A stretch of 64,000 nt of DNA from Blastococcus capsensis (GTDB taxonomy: Bacteria; Actinomycetota; Actinomycetes; Mycobacteriales; Geodermatophilaceae), in assembly GCF_030165005.1 (NCBI RefSeq), contig NZ_JASNNW010000004.1, positions 1-64,000 of the forward strand. The letters are read 5' to 3'. A program made the position numbers and the translations under genes. The notes under the pieces are model-generated. The model was not told the origin of the DNA. It did not search any database and was given only the letters and a program-made list of their open reading frames with translations. Numbering within the stretch: the first letter of the stretch is position 1; each line of letters begins with the position of its first letter. This document shows, piece by piece, positions 32,898-41,718 of this stretch.

Positions 32898-34160
32898 TCA
32901 GGCGCGGTGATCGGGCGGGCGGCGCCCGAGTGCCCGGAGACCGGCACCCACGGCAAGGGTGGCGACGCCGACCGCTACCGATGACCAGGGCAGTGTCGCG
33001 GCCAGGACGATGCAGCCGGTGCCGCCGGCCACCTGCAGCGCCCGCGGCCAGCGCCGGTGGTCGGCCGGCTGCGTGTACGCGGCCACGTTCGCGACCAGGT
33101 AGTACAGCAGGACGCCGAACGACGAGAACCCGATGAGGGCCCGCAGGTCGGCGGTCAGGACCAGCCCGCACACGACCGCGCCGAGGGCGAGCTCCGCGTG
33201 GTGCGGCACCCGGTGCCGGGGGTGCACCGCGGCCAGCCAGCCGGGGAGGTCACCGGTGCGGGCCATCGCCAGGCCGGTCCGTCCCACCCCGGCGACCAGC
33301 CCCAGCAGCGCGCCGAGCGAGGCCGCCGCCGCGCCGATGCCGACGAGCGGGGAGGCCCACTCCCACGGCCCGGCCGCGACCGCGCCGGCGACGGGGGTCC
33401 CCGATGCGGCGATGCCCCGCGGTCCCAGCGCGACCAGCAACGTTCCCGCCACGACGGCGTAGACGGCGACGGCGATGCCGAGCGCCAGCGGGATGGCCCG
33501 GGGGATCGTCCGGGCCGGGTCGCGCACCTCCTCCCCGAGGGTGGCCAGGCGGGCGTAGCCGGCGAAGGCGAAGAAGAGCAGCCCGGCCGCCTGCAGCACG
33601 CCGTACCAGCCGTGCGGGACGTCGGACCAGTCGGTCAGCCGACCGGCGTCCGCGGTCTCCGCCGAGAGGGCCGCGAGCACCGCCACGGCGAGCGCGGCGA
33701 GCACGACCGCCAGGAGCAACCGGGTCAGGCGGGCCGTGCGGGTGATGCCTCGGTAGTTCACCGCCACCAGCGCGACGACGGCGGCGACCGCGGCCGGGCG
33801 CTGCCAGGCCGGCGGAACGGTGTAGGCGGCGAAGGTCAGCGCCATGGCGGCGCAGCTGGCGGTCTTGCCGACGACGAACGCCCAGCCGGCGAAGAAGCCC
33901 CACCAGGGGCCGAGGCGTTCGCGGCCGTAGACGTAGGTGCCGCCGGACTCCGGGTACTGCGCGGCCAGCTGCGCCGAGGCGGTCGCGTTGCAGTAGGCCA
34001 CCACGGCGGCCAGGCCCAGACCGATCAGCAGCCCCGAGCCGGCGGCGCGGGCCGCCGGGGCGAAGGCGGCGAAGACCCCGGCGCCGATCATCGACCCCAG
34101 ACCGAGGACGACGGCGTCCCCGGTGCCCAGCCGGCGGTCCAACCGCGGCTCGCTGCTCAT
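32898..34160 (-). CDS. APC-superfamily amino acid permease
   Basis: 420 aa with about 12 hydrophobic segments. The family's first helix reads LGLGSMIGAGVFAAFAPAA and helix 6 LLFFAFAGYARLATLGEEV, both typical of APC-type transporters of amino acids or polyamines. The start MSSEPRLDRRLGTGDAVVLG at ATG 34160 has GGAGAGGGGTCCG upstream. The protein is slightly short but complete. Substrate unknown. Confidence 0.88.
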   Translation of the reverse strand: MSSEPRLDRRLGTGDAVVLGLGSMIGAGVFAAFAPAARAAGSGLLIGLGLAAVVAYCNATASAQLAAQYPESGGTYVYGRERLGPWWGFFAGWAFVVGKTASCAAMALTFAAYTVPPAWQRPAAVAAVVALVAVNYRGITRTARLTRLLLAVVLAALAVAVLAALSAETADAGRLTDWSDVPHGWYGVLQAAGLLFFAFAGYARLATLGEEVRDPARTIPRAIPLALGIAVAVYAVVAGTLLVALGPRGIAASGTPVAGAVAAGPWEWASPLVGIGAAAASLGALLGLVAGVGRTGLAMARTGDLPGWLAAVHPRHRVPHHAELALGAVVCGLVLTADLRALIGFSSFGVLLYYLVANVAAYTQPADHRRWPRALQVAGGTGCIVLAATLPWSSVAVGVATLAVGAGLRALGRRPPDHRA

Positions 34161-34237
34161 CGGACCCCTCTCCGCCTGGCGCCGCGGGTGACTCCATCAC
34201 ACCGGCCCGCGCGCTCACCGGGCAGCCGGCCGCGGGG

Positions 34238-34536
34238 TCAGTTCAGCAGGTGCAGGATGCCCTGGGTGCCTGGTCGGCCTCGGCGAGCATCGCCGTCCCG
34301 GCCTGGACCAGCACCTGGTTCCGGGTGAGGAGGGTCATCTCCGCCGCGACGTCGGCGTCGCGGATGAGGGAGAACGCGGCCGTCGTGTTCTCCACCGACA
34401 CGTCCGGCCGGGCGACGGTGTGCTCCAGGCGGTTCTCGATCGCGCCCAGGCCCGCCCGGATCGCGCTGACCCGGCTGATCGCCCCGTCGATGGCGCGCAC
34501 CGCCGCGCCGGTGTCCAGCGTGGCCGAGTAAGTTCC
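34238..34536 (-). pseudogene. Flagellin C-terminal fragment with frameshift
   Basis: On the minus strand from about 34536 the frame gives a flagellin D1/D0 C-terminus: TYSATLDTGAAVRAIDGAIS, GLGAIENRLEHTV, RDADVAAEMTLLTRNQ and VLVQAGTAMLAEADQAP. After QAP the frame changes: the expected QGILHLLN and stop lie in the next frame, ending at 34238, consistent with loss of one C in a CCC run. The N-terminal and variable domains are absent upstream. No other flagellar gene is in the window. The remaining part of 34161-34709 holds nothing recognisable. Confidence 0.8.
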
Positions 34537-34709
34537 AGCTGAGCCGTTGCCCGTCGGCGACGGTCGATCCGGTGCCCGGGGTGGGGTCTCGCCGGTGGAC
34601 ACCAGTCCGCTGGAGGCCGCGGTGCGGAGTCGCCACCCAGCCTGCCGGAACAGGGGTCGCACCTGTGCGAGGGTGACGTCGTGATCACGCCGCGTCAGGT
34701 ACGCACGCC

Positions 34710-35369
34710 GTGACCGGGGTGCTCGTGGGCCTCGCGGCAGCCGCCGGGCTGGTCGTGGGCGCGGGCGCCAACCGGGCAGCCGGTGCCTTCCCGTGGCGCG
34801 CCGACGGAGCGCCCGGCGCCCGGCGTGCCGTTCGTCGGCCGCTGCTGGAACTGGCGACCGCGGCGCTGTTCGCCCTGGTGGCCCTGCGCGCCGGCCCGGC
34901 GGCGGAGCTGCCCGCTTTCCTCGCCGTCGCGGGGGCGGGCGTGCTGCTGGCCGTGATCGATCTGCAGCACCGGCTGCTGCCCAATCGGGTGATCGGCCCG
35001 GCCGCCGGTGTCACCGCCGGCCTGCTGACCCTGGCCGCGGCCGTGGACGGCGCCTGGGACGCCCTGCTCCGCGCCGGCATCGCGGCGGCGGTGCTCTTCG
35101 GCAGCTACCTGGTGCTGGCGCTGATCTCACCTTCCGGGCTCGGCATGGGTGACGTGAAGCTGGCCGGGCTGCTCGGCCTCCCGCTCGGCTGGCTCGGGTG
35201 GGACGCGGTGCTGCTCGGCGCGGTGGCCGGCTTCGTCGTCCAGGCGGCCCTGGCCCTGCTCCTCCTCGCCACGCGGCGGATCGGGCTGAAGGCGGAGCTG
35301 CCGTTCGGTCCGGCCATGCTGCTCGGCGCGGCGGTCGCCATCGGCTGGAGCGGGTCGCTCGCCGCCTGA
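34710..35369 (+). CDS. tadV: Prepilin peptidase (TadV/CpaA, A24 family)
   Basis: 219 aa with about six to seven membrane helices. The two catalytic aspartates are in VIDLQHRLLPN and the GMGDVKL motif. The N-terminal methylase zinc site (two CXXC pairs) of larger prepilin peptidases is missing, as in TadV/CpaA. It cleaves the Flp pilin encoded just downstream. GTG 34710 is used, but other GTG codons (34719) are possible and no clear ribosome site is present. Confidence 0.88.
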   Translation: MTGVLVGLAAAAGLVVGAGANRAAGAFPWRADGAPGARRAVRRPLLELATAALFALVALRAGPAAELPAFLAVAGAGVLLAVIDLQHRLLPNRVIGPAAGVTAGLLTLAAAVDGAWDALLRAGIAAAVLFGSYLVLALISPSGLGMGDVKLAGLLGLPLGWLGWDAVLLGAVAGFVVQAALALLLLATRRIGLKAELPFGPAMLLGAAVAIGWSGSLAA

Positions 35370-35501
35370 GCGCCGCTGTTCCGTAACGGTGCGTGAGCAA
35401 GGCCCCTCGCCGTCGCCCTGATGGTGGAGCGATGTCCCCGGATGGGGTGAGGACCGCTCAAGCCGCGACCCGTCCTGCCCGACTAGCCCTCCAGTAGCTG
35501 C

Positions 35502-35526
35502 GATCCGGATCACGCCGATCCGGATC
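35502..35526. promoter_or_regulatory. Twin palindromes upstream of the Flp pilin gene
   Basis: The 10-bp palindrome GATCCGGATC occurs twice (35502-35511, 35517-35526), 15 bp apart start to start, 28 bp before the pilin ATG. Such phased identical palindromes suggest a dimeric regulator site or a hairpin in the leader. The regulator is unknown. Confidence 0.5.
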
Positions 35527-35553
35527 CACGGCCCACGACTGAGGGAGTTCCAC

Positions 35554-35772
35554 ATGATCAACGCCTACGCCACGCTCGCCAGCCTCGTCGCCTTCGCGCA
35601 GGACCGCCTGAAGCGCGAGGAGAAGGGTGCGACCGCCGTCGAGTACGGCCTCATGGTCGGCCTCATCGCCGTCGTGATCATCGCGGCGGTGACCCTGCTC
35701 GGTGAGCAGCTGAACGGCCTCTTCCAGTCGGTCACCGGCAGCCTCGGTGGCACCACTACCACGACCCCGTAA
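35554..35772 (+). CDS. flp: Flp/Fap-type pilin
   Basis: 72 aa. After a charged leader the processing site is KG-ATAVEYGLMV with the conserved Glu at +5 and Tyr next to it, then a single helix LIAVVIIAAVTLLGEQL and a Thr-rich tail. TadV should cut after the glycine, and the mature pilin is assembled by TadA/B/C. ATG 35554 has GAGGGAGTTCCAC upstream. A strong hairpin follows, so pilin mRNA probably exceeds that of downstream genes. Confidence 0.93.
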   Translation: MINAYATLASLVAFAQDRLKREEKGATAVEYGLMVGLIAVVIIAAVTLLGEQLNGLFQSVTGSLGGTTTTTP

Positions 35773-35800
35773 GCGCATCCGGTCCGGTAGCGGCCGTGAC

Positions 35801-35833
35801 GGCGCAGCGGCCCCTTCGCGGGGCCGCTGCGCC
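35801..35833 (+). terminator. Hairpin between flp and tadE
   Basis: 14-bp perfect stem (35801-35814 with 35820-35833) and TTCGC loop, starting 28 bp after the pilin stop. It probably attenuates transcription into tadE, giving high pilin to assembly-protein ratio. Confidence 0.7.
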
Positions 35834-35861
35834 GCTGCACGAGGAGAGGCGGTGACCAGAG

Positions 35862-36272
35862 ATGACCAGACGTCTGCGCGGCGAGCGCGGCGCCACCGCG
35901 GTGGAGTTCGCCTTCATCGTGCCGCTGCTGCTCGTGCTGGTCATCGGCATCATCGAGTTCGGCCACGCCTTCCAGGTGCAGGGCACGCTCTCTGCGGCCG
36001 CCCGTGAGGGCGTGCGGGCGATGGCCCTGCGCAACGACCCGGTGGACGCACGGGCCGTCGTCCGCACCGCCGCCGCGTCGCTGAGCCCGGTGATCACCGA
36101 CGACCAGATCGACATCGTCATCGTCGGCGGCACGGAAGAGACCTGTCCCACCACGGGCGCCGGCGACACCGCCGTCCGCCTCACCATCGCCTATCCGAAG
36201 CCGTACCTGACCGGCTTCTTCGGTTCCCAGATCGAACTCACCGGAACGGGGGTCATGCGATGCAACGGCTGA
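35862..36272 (+). CDS. tadE: TadE-like pseudopilin
   Basis: 136 aa. The N-terminus GERGATAVEFAFIVPLLLV is the TadE processing site and transmembrane helix, with Glu at +5 after cleavage. A soluble domain of about 100 residues with two cysteines follows. It is a minor pseudopilin of the Tad system. ATG 35862 has GAGGAGAGGCGG upstream at a rather long distance. Its stop overlaps the next gene's start by 13 bp. Confidence 0.88.
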   Translation: MTRRLRGERGATAVEFAFIVPLLLVLVIGIIEFGHAFQVQGTLSAAAREGVRAMALRNDPVDARAVVRTAAASLSPVITDDQIDIVIVGGTEETCPTTGAGDTAVRLTIAYPKPYLTGFFGSQIELTGTGVMRCNG

Positions 36273-37231
36273 CCTCCCGAGCCCGGCGCAGGCTGGACGG
36301 CGAACGCGGCGCCACCGCGGTCGTCTTCGCGCTGCTGCTGGTCCCCATGCTCGGTTTCGCGGCGATCGCAGTGGACATCGGCGCCCTCTACGCCGAGCGT
36401 GCCCGGCTCCAGGTCGCGGCCGATGCCGCCGCCATCGCCGTGGCCCAGGACTGCTCGCGCGGCAACTGCGGCGACATGCAGGCGACGGCCCAGCACCTGA
36501 TCAGCCTCAACGACCCCACCGGCACGGCCGGCCAGCCGGTGCTCAGCAGCGACCCGCTCAGCGTGACCGTCACCGGTGGCGCCCCCAAGGAGCACTGGTT
36601 CGCACCGGTGATCGGGCACGACCGCAGCCAGGTTTCGGCCACCGCGACCGTCGGCTGGGGCGCTCCCAGCCAGGGCACCGCGGTGCTTCCGCTGACCTTC
36701 TCCTGGTGCTCCTTCGCGGCGCAGACCGGCGGCGGGCTGCCCTCGACCGAGACCGAGCAGACGATCATGTTCAGCAAGTCCGACGACGTCGGTGGCTGCA
36801 CCGGACCGTCGGGCAACTTCGTGCCCGGCGGCTTCGGGTGGGTGGTGCCTGACGAGGGCAGGTGCCACGCCACCTCCGCCATCGGTCAGAACCTCACGTC
36901 CGATCCGGGTGTCGCGCTGCCGTCGGGCTGCACCCAGGCCGATCTCGACGGGTGGCTGGACCAGACCATCCTGCTGCCGCTCTTCGACGATTTCGGGGAC
37001 GGCGGGAGCAACGGCTGGTACCGCGTCTACGGCTACGCCGCCTTCACGCTGACCGGCTACGCCGTCAACGGCTCGATCAAGAGCGGCAACAAGGTGTGCG
37101 GGCCGGGCACGAACTCCAGCGACCGGTGCGTCACCGGCTACTACACCCGCTTCGTCGAGCTGTCCGACGCCTGGAACTACAGCCCGAACGCCCCGCAGAC
37201 GGGCGCCTCCATCCTCCGACTGATCCGATAG
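36260..37231 (+). CDS. TadG/TadE-like pilus assembly protein
   Basis: 323 aa. GERGATAVVFALLLVPMLG resembles a TadE/TadG helix, followed by AIDIG-like AVDIGALYAERARLQVAADAAA, the usual Tad-domain start (DUF2134). A long extracellular part with several cysteines and aromatic residues follows. It overlaps tadE by 13 bp, which suggests coupling. Whether it corresponds to TadF or TadG of Gram-negatives is not decidable; there is no von Willebrand domain visible. Confidence 0.8.
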   Translation: MQRLTSRARRRLDGERGATAVVFALLLVPMLGFAAIAVDIGALYAERARLQVAADAAAIAVAQDCSRGNCGDMQATAQHLISLNDPTGTAGQPVLSSDPLSVTVTGGAPKEHWFAPVIGHDRSQVSATATVGWGAPSQGTAVLPLTFSWCSFAAQTGGGLPSTETEQTIMFSKSDDVGGCTGPSGNFVPGGFGWVVPDEGRCHATSAIGQNLTSDPGVALPSGCTQADLDGWLDQTILLPLFDDFGDGGSNGWYRVYGYAAFTLTGYAVNGSIKSGNKVCGPGTNSSDRCVTGYYTRFVELSDAWNYSPNAPQTGASILRLIR

Positions 37232-37241
37232 GGCCCCACTC

Positions 37242-37985
37242 GTGAGACGTCGACTCCTGGCCGCTGTCGCGGCCCTCGTCCTGCTCGTCGTCGGCACCGT
37301 CGTCCTCGTGGGCTACGTGCGCGGCGCGGAGAACCGTGCCCTCGCGGGGGTGCAGACGGTGGACGTGCTGGTGGCCGGAGCCTCCATCCCGGCCGGCACC
37401 CCCGGCAGCGCCCTGGCAGGACTGGTGCGCACCGAGCTGCTGCCGTCGAAGGCGGCGCTGCCGGGCCGGGTCACCGATCTCGCCGCGCTGGCCGACCGCG
37501 TGACCACCGTCGACCTGGCGCCGGGGGAGCAGTTGCTCGGCAGCCGCTTCGTGCGGCCCGAGGAGCGGCAGGCGCCCGGCACGGTCCCGGTGCCCGAGGG
37601 GATGCAGGAGGTCAGCATCGTCCTGGAGCCGCAGCGCGCCGTGGGCGGCCGGCTGGCCGCCGGCGACACGGTGGGCATCTTCGTCTCCATGGGCGGCGAC
37701 GCCGGAGGAACCACCCACGCCGTCCTGCACGAGGTCCTGGTCACCCAGGTGCAGGGCGCCCCGGCACCGCCGGCGCCGCCGGCCGACGGTGCCTCAGCCG
37801 TCTCGGGTCCCGCTCCCTCGGGCAGTCTCATGATCACCTTCGCGGTCACCGCCGCCCAGGCCGAGGCCATCGTCTTCGGCGCCGAGCACGCCAGCATCTG
37901 GCTGTCCCTCGAGCCCGTCGACCCCGACGTCGCCCGCACGCAGGTGCTGACGCCGGACACCATCTACGGAAAGGCCTACTCATGA
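37242..37985 (+). CDS. cpaB: Flp pilus assembly protein CpaB (RcpC)
   Basis: 247 aa with an N-terminal membrane helix (LLAAVAALVLLVVGTVVL) and an SAF domain (VDVLVAGASIPAG ... LAPGEQLLGSRFV). The RcpC/CpaB C-terminal region follows (VSIVLEPQRAVGGRLAAGDTVGIF). In monoderms it probably acts at the cell envelope to support pilus passage. GTG 37242 is 10 bp after the previous stop. Confidence 0.87.
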   Translation: MRRRLLAAVAALVLLVVGTVVLVGYVRGAENRALAGVQTVDVLVAGASIPAGTPGSALAGLVRTELLPSKAALPGRVTDLAALADRVTTVDLAPGEQLLGSRFVRPEERQAPGTVPVPEGMQEVSIVLEPQRAVGGRLAAGDTVGIFVSMGGDAGGTTHAVLHEVLVTQVQGAPAPPAPPADGASAVSGPAPSGSLMITFAVTAAQAEAIVFGAEHASIWLSLEPVDPDVARTQVLTPDTIYGKAYS

Positions 37986-38040
37986 GCGGGCGCTCGTCAA
38001 CACGGTGCAGCCGTTCCGCTCCGGCACCGGAGGTGGGTCC

Positions 38041-39234
38041 GTGAGCCGCGTCGTCCTGGCCGGAGCGGGCGAGGACCTGATCCTGCGGGTCAAGCAGGCC
38101 ACCGACGGCGACGTCCACGTCCTGCCGCCGGGCCGGCTGCCCGGCGACCCGGCCCGCCTGTTCGAGCAGCTGGTCGACGGCGAGCTGCCCGACGTGCTGC
38201 TCGTGGGCCCGCACGCCCCGGCGGAGGAGGTGCTCAGCCTGGCGAGCCGGCTCGACGTCCAGTCGCCGGGGATCACCGTCGTCCTGGTGACCGATCCGTC
38301 GCCGGAGATGTGGCAGGCGGCCATGCGCGCGGGCATCCGCGACCTGCTGCCGCCCGACGCCGACGTGGCGGACATCTCCGCTGCCGTCGAGCGCGCCGGG
38401 CGGGCAGCCGCGGGCCGGCGCCGGGTGCTGCGGCCCAGCAGCGAGACCGACCGCTACGCGGGACGGGTCATCACCGTCGCCTCGCCCAAGGGCGGGGTGG
38501 GGAAGACGACGGTCTCGACGAACCTGGCGATCGGGCTGACCGCGGCCGCGCCGCAGTCCACCGTCCTGGTCGACCTCGACGTGCAGTTCGGCGACGTCGC
38601 CTCGGCGCTGGGCCTGGTGCCCGAGTACACGCTCCCCGACGCCGTTCGCGGGCCGGCAGCCGAGGACACCATGGTCCTCAAGACCTTCCTCACCCAGCAC
38701 CCGAGCGGGCTGTTCGCCGTGTGCGGTGCGGAGTCCCCGGCGGCCGGTGACACGGTCAGCGGGGAGGACGTCACCCGCCTCCTCGCCTCCCTGGCCCGCG
38801 AGTTCCGCTACGTCGTCGTCGACACCGCACCGGGCCTGTCGGAGCAGACCCTGGCGGCGCTGGACCGCGCCTCCGACGTGGTCATGCTGACCAGCATGGA
38901 CGTGCCCGGCGTCCGTGGGCTGCGCAAGGAGCTCGACGTGCTGCGCGAGCTCGCCATGATCCCGGCGGGGCGGCACGTCGTCATGAACTTCGCCGACCCG
39001 AAGGGCGGGCTGACGGTGCGCGACGTCGAGACGACGATCGGCACCGGCGTCGACGTCGTGCTGCCGCGGTCGAAGGCCGTGCCGGCCTCGACGAACCAGG
39101 GCGTCCCGATCCTGGCCAGCGGGGGGCGCCGCGACCCGATGGTGCGCGAGCTGCGCCGGCTGGTGTCCCGCTTCTCGGCCACCCCGCTGGTGAGCTCCGG
39201 CCGCTACCGGGCCAAGCACCGGGCATCGTCGTGA
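38041..39234 (+). CDS. tadZ: Pilus localisation ATPase TadZ/CpaE
   Basis: 397 aa. An N-terminal response-regulator-like domain (residues 1-125, with LLVGPHAPAEEVLSL) precedes a MinD/ParA ATPase with the deviant Walker A SPKGGVGKTT and the Walker B segment VVVDTAPGL. It positions the Tad machine at the cell pole. GTG 38041 has GGAGGTGGGTCC upstream and is preferred over a GTG at 38005. The stop overlaps the tadA start (GTGA). Confidence 0.88.
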   Translation: MSRVVLAGAGEDLILRVKQATDGDVHVLPPGRLPGDPARLFEQLVDGELPDVLLVGPHAPAEEVLSLASRLDVQSPGITVVLVTDPSPEMWQAAMRAGIRDLLPPDADVADISAAVERAGRAAAGRRRVLRPSSETDRYAGRVITVASPKGGVGKTTVSTNLAIGLTAAAPQSTVLVDLDVQFGDVASALGLVPEYTLPDAVRGPAAEDTMVLKTFLTQHPSGLFAVCGAESPAAGDTVSGEDVTRLLASLAREFRYVVVDTAPGLSEQTLAALDRASDVVMLTSMDVPGVRGLRKELDVLRELAMIPAGRHVVMNFADPKGGLTVRDVETTIGTGVDVVLPRSKAVPASTNQGVPILASGGRRDPMVRELRRLVSRFSATPLVSSGRYRAKHRASS

Positions 39235-40703
39235 ACCTCGCCCAGCGGCTGGAGGCCGCGCGCGGTGGGGGAGGGGCGGCGCCTGCCACCGGGCAGCCCG
39301 CCCCCGCCCAGGCGCCGGTGGCCGCGCGGCCCGCGGCGCCTGCGGCGACCCCCGCCGTCCGCACCCTGCCCAAGCCCCGTCCGGCCGTGCCCACGGCACC
39401 CGTGCCGCCGACCGACGCGCTGGCCCGGCTCAAGGACCGCGTGGGAAAAGCGCTGTTCGAGCGCATGGGCAGCCGGATGAACGACCCCTCGATGGCCGAG
39501 GACGCGCTGCGCGCGGTCGTGCTCAAGGAGCTGGACGAGGTCGTCGAGGAGGAGAACGTCCCGCTCAGCACCGAGGAGCGGCAGCGACTCACCGCCGAGT
39601 TGGCCGACGACGTGCTGGGGTACGGGCCGCTGCAGCGGCTGCTCGACGACTCCGCGGTCAGCGAGATCATGGTCAACGGCCCGGACGCCATCTACGTCGA
39701 GCGCAGCGGCCGGCTGGAGCGCACCGCCACGCGGTTCACCTCCGAAGAGCACCTGAGGCGGGTCATCGACCGCATCGTCTCCCGGGTGGGACGGCGGATC
39801 GACGAGTCCTCGCCCCTGGTCGACGCACGCCTGGCCGATGGCTCCCGTGTCAACGCGGTGATCCCGCCGCTGGCGTTCAGCGGCTCCACGCTGACCATCC
39901 GCAAGTTCTCCAAGGACCCGTTCACGGTCGAGGACCTGATCAACTTCGGCACGCTCTCCCCGGAGATGGCCGAGCTGCTCAACGCCTGCGTCGAGGCCCG
40001 GCTCAACGTGATCGTCTCCGGCGGTACCGGTACGGGGAAGACCACGCTGCTCAACGTGCTCTCGTCCTTCATCCCCGACGGCGAGCGCATCGTCACGATC
40101 GAGGACGCCGTCGAGCTGCAGCTGCAACAGGACCACGTCGTCCGGCTGGAGTCCCGGCCGCCCAACATCGAGGGCAAGGGAGCGATCACCATCCGCGACC
40201 TGGTCCGCAACTCCCTCCGCATGCGGCCGGACCGGATCGTGGTGGGGGAGTGCCGGGGTGGGGAGTCCCTGGACATGCTCCAGGCGATGAACACCGGCCA
40301 CGACGGGTCGCTGTCGACCGTGCACGCCAACACCCCGCGCGATGCGATCGCCCGGCTGGAGACCCTGGTCCTGATGGCCGGCATGGACCTGCCGCTGCGG
40401 GCCATCCGCGAGCAGATCGCCTCCGCCGTCGACCTCGTCGTGCAGGTCACCCGCCTGCGCGACGGCAGCCGGCGCGTCACCCACGTGACCGAGGTGCAGG
40501 GCATGGAGGGGGAGACCGTGACCCTGCAGGACGCGTTCCTCTTCGACTACTCCGCCGGCGTCGACGCGCACGGGAAGTTCCTCGGCAAGCCGGTGCCTAC
40601 CGGCGTCCGCCCCCGGTTCACCGACAAGTTCGACGACCTGGGCATCACGCTCTCGCCGCGGGTCTTCGGCGCGGTCGAGCCGGCCGCTGCCAAGAGGTGG
40701 TGA
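39231..40703 (+). CDS. tadA: Type II/IV secretion ATPase TadA (CpaF)
   Basis: 490 aa. An Ala/Pro-rich N-terminal linker of about 60 residues precedes the GspE/VirB11 ATPase: Walker A SGGTGTGKTTLLN, the Asp box ERIVTIEDAVELQL, Walker B RIVVGECRGGE and the His box TGHDGSLSTVHANTP. It powers pilin assembly. Its start lies within the tadZ stop, and tadB follows after 2 bp. Confidence 0.95.
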   Translation: MNLAQRLEAARGGGGAAPATGQPAPAQAPVAARPAAPAATPAVRTLPKPRPAVPTAPVPPTDALARLKDRVGKALFERMGSRMNDPSMAEDALRAVVLKELDEVVEEENVPLSTEERQRLTAELADDVLGYGPLQRLLDDSAVSEIMVNGPDAIYVERSGRLERTATRFTSEEHLRRVIDRIVSRVGRRIDESSPLVDARLADGSRVNAVIPPLAFSGSTLTIRKFSKDPFTVEDLINFGTLSPEMAELLNACVEARLNVIVSGGTGTGKTTLLNVLSSFIPDGERIVTIEDAVELQLQQDHVVRLESRPPNIEGKGAITIRDLVRNSLRMRPDRIVVGECRGGESLDMLQAMNTGHDGSLSTVHANTPRDAIARLETLVLMAGMDLPLRAIREQIASAVDLVVQVTRLRDGSRRVTHVTEVQGMEGETVTLQDAFLFDYSAGVDAHGKFLGKPVPTGVRPRFTDKFDDLGITLSPRVFGAVEPAAAKRW

Positions 40704-40705
40704 CC

Positions 40706-41647
40706 ATGTCCGCAGCCCTCCTGCCCCTCGGCATCGGGGCGGTCGCCGCGGCCGTGCTGATCGTCGCCCTCGTCGTCCTCCCGGGCGGCCCGTCACGGGT
40801 GCCGCTGAGCCGCCTCGACCCGTCGGTGGCGCCTCCCACGTCGACGCTGGCCGGTGCCGGCGCGGCGGTCGGGACTGCCGTGGAGAAGGTGCTGCACAAG
40901 CGCGGTCGGCTGGCCGCCGGCGCCGCGGCGCTGGAGCGGGCCGGCATGTCGACGACGCTGCCCAACTTCGTCCTCGCCGTCGGGCTGACCACGGTCGTCG
41001 GCACGGTCGTCGGGGCCCTGCTGGGGGGCCCCCTGGTGGCGGTCCTCTTCCTCGTGCTCGTCCCGTTCGGCGCCAGGCTGGTGCTCGGTTTCCGCGCCGG
41101 GCGGCGGCAGGCGGCCTTCGCCGACCAGCTCGACGACTCGCTGCAGTTGATGGCCAGCAGCCTGCGCGCGGGCCACAGCCTCCTGCGTGCGGTCGACTCG
41201 GTGTCGCACGAAGCGGAGGCGCCGACGTCGGAGGAGTTCGCCCGGATCGTCAACGAGACCCGCGTGGGCCGCGATCTCAACGACGCGCTCGACGAGGTCG
41301 CCGCGCGCATGGGCAGTGAGGACTTCAGCTGGGTCGCGCAGGCCATCGCCATCCACCGCGAGGTCGGTGGCAACCTCGCCGAGGTGCTCGACGCGGTCGG
41401 CAACACCATCCGCGAGCGCAACGCCATCCGACGGCAGGTGAAGGCGCTCTCGGCCGAGGGCAAGCTCTCGGCGACCGTGCTGATGGCGCTGCCCTTCGGC
41501 GTGACCGGGTTCCTCTCGGTCAGCAACCCGGAGTACCTGGCGAAGTTCACCGAGAGCCTCGTCGGCTACGGCATGCTCGCCGGGGCGGCAGTGATGCTCC
41601 TGCTCGGCGGCCTGTGGCTCAGGAAGACCGTGAGGATCACCTTCTGA
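40706..41647 (+). CDS. tadB: Tad pilus inner-membrane platform protein TadB
   Basis: 313 aa, type II secretion F-domain protein. It has N-terminal and central membrane helices (ALLPLGIGAVAAAVLIVALV; TTVVGTVVGALLGGPLVAVL), the cytosolic T2SSF four-helix segment (DSLQLMASSLRAGHSLLRAV ... IRERNAIRRQVKALSAEGK) and C-terminal helices. It pairs with TadC as the machine's membrane platform. ATG 40706 lies 2 bp after tadA. Confidence 0.9.
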   Translation: MSAALLPLGIGAVAAAVLIVALVVLPGGPSRVPLSRLDPSVAPPTSTLAGAGAAVGTAVEKVLHKRGRLAAGAAALERAGMSTTLPNFVLAVGLTTVVGTVVGALLGGPLVAVLFLVLVPFGARLVLGFRAGRRQAAFADQLDDSLQLMASSLRAGHSLLRAVDSVSHEAEAPTSEEFARIVNETRVGRDLNDALDEVAARMGSEDFSWVAQAIAIHREVGGNLAEVLDAVGNTIRERNAIRRQVKALSAEGKLSATVLMALPFGVTGFLSVSNPEYLAKFTESLVGYGMLAGAAVMLLLGGLWLRKTVRITF

Positions 41648-41718
41648 TGACCAACACTGCTCCGCAGGGGAACCGGGACACGGTCCTCGTCGCTGCCCCG
41701 CAGGGGGAGCCGTGCTGA
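41647..41718 (+). CDS. Possible 23-codon leader peptide between tadB and tadC
   Basis: An ATG overlaps the tadB stop (TGATG) and opens 23 codons (MTNTAPQGNRDTVLVAAPQG, then EPC) that stop 7 bp inside tadC, past its GTG start. The reading frame exactly bridges the tadB-tadC gap, so it may couple translation rather than make a functional product. The motif APQG occurs twice. Low certainty. Confidence 0.35.
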   Translation: MTNTAPQGNRDTVLVAAPQGEPC

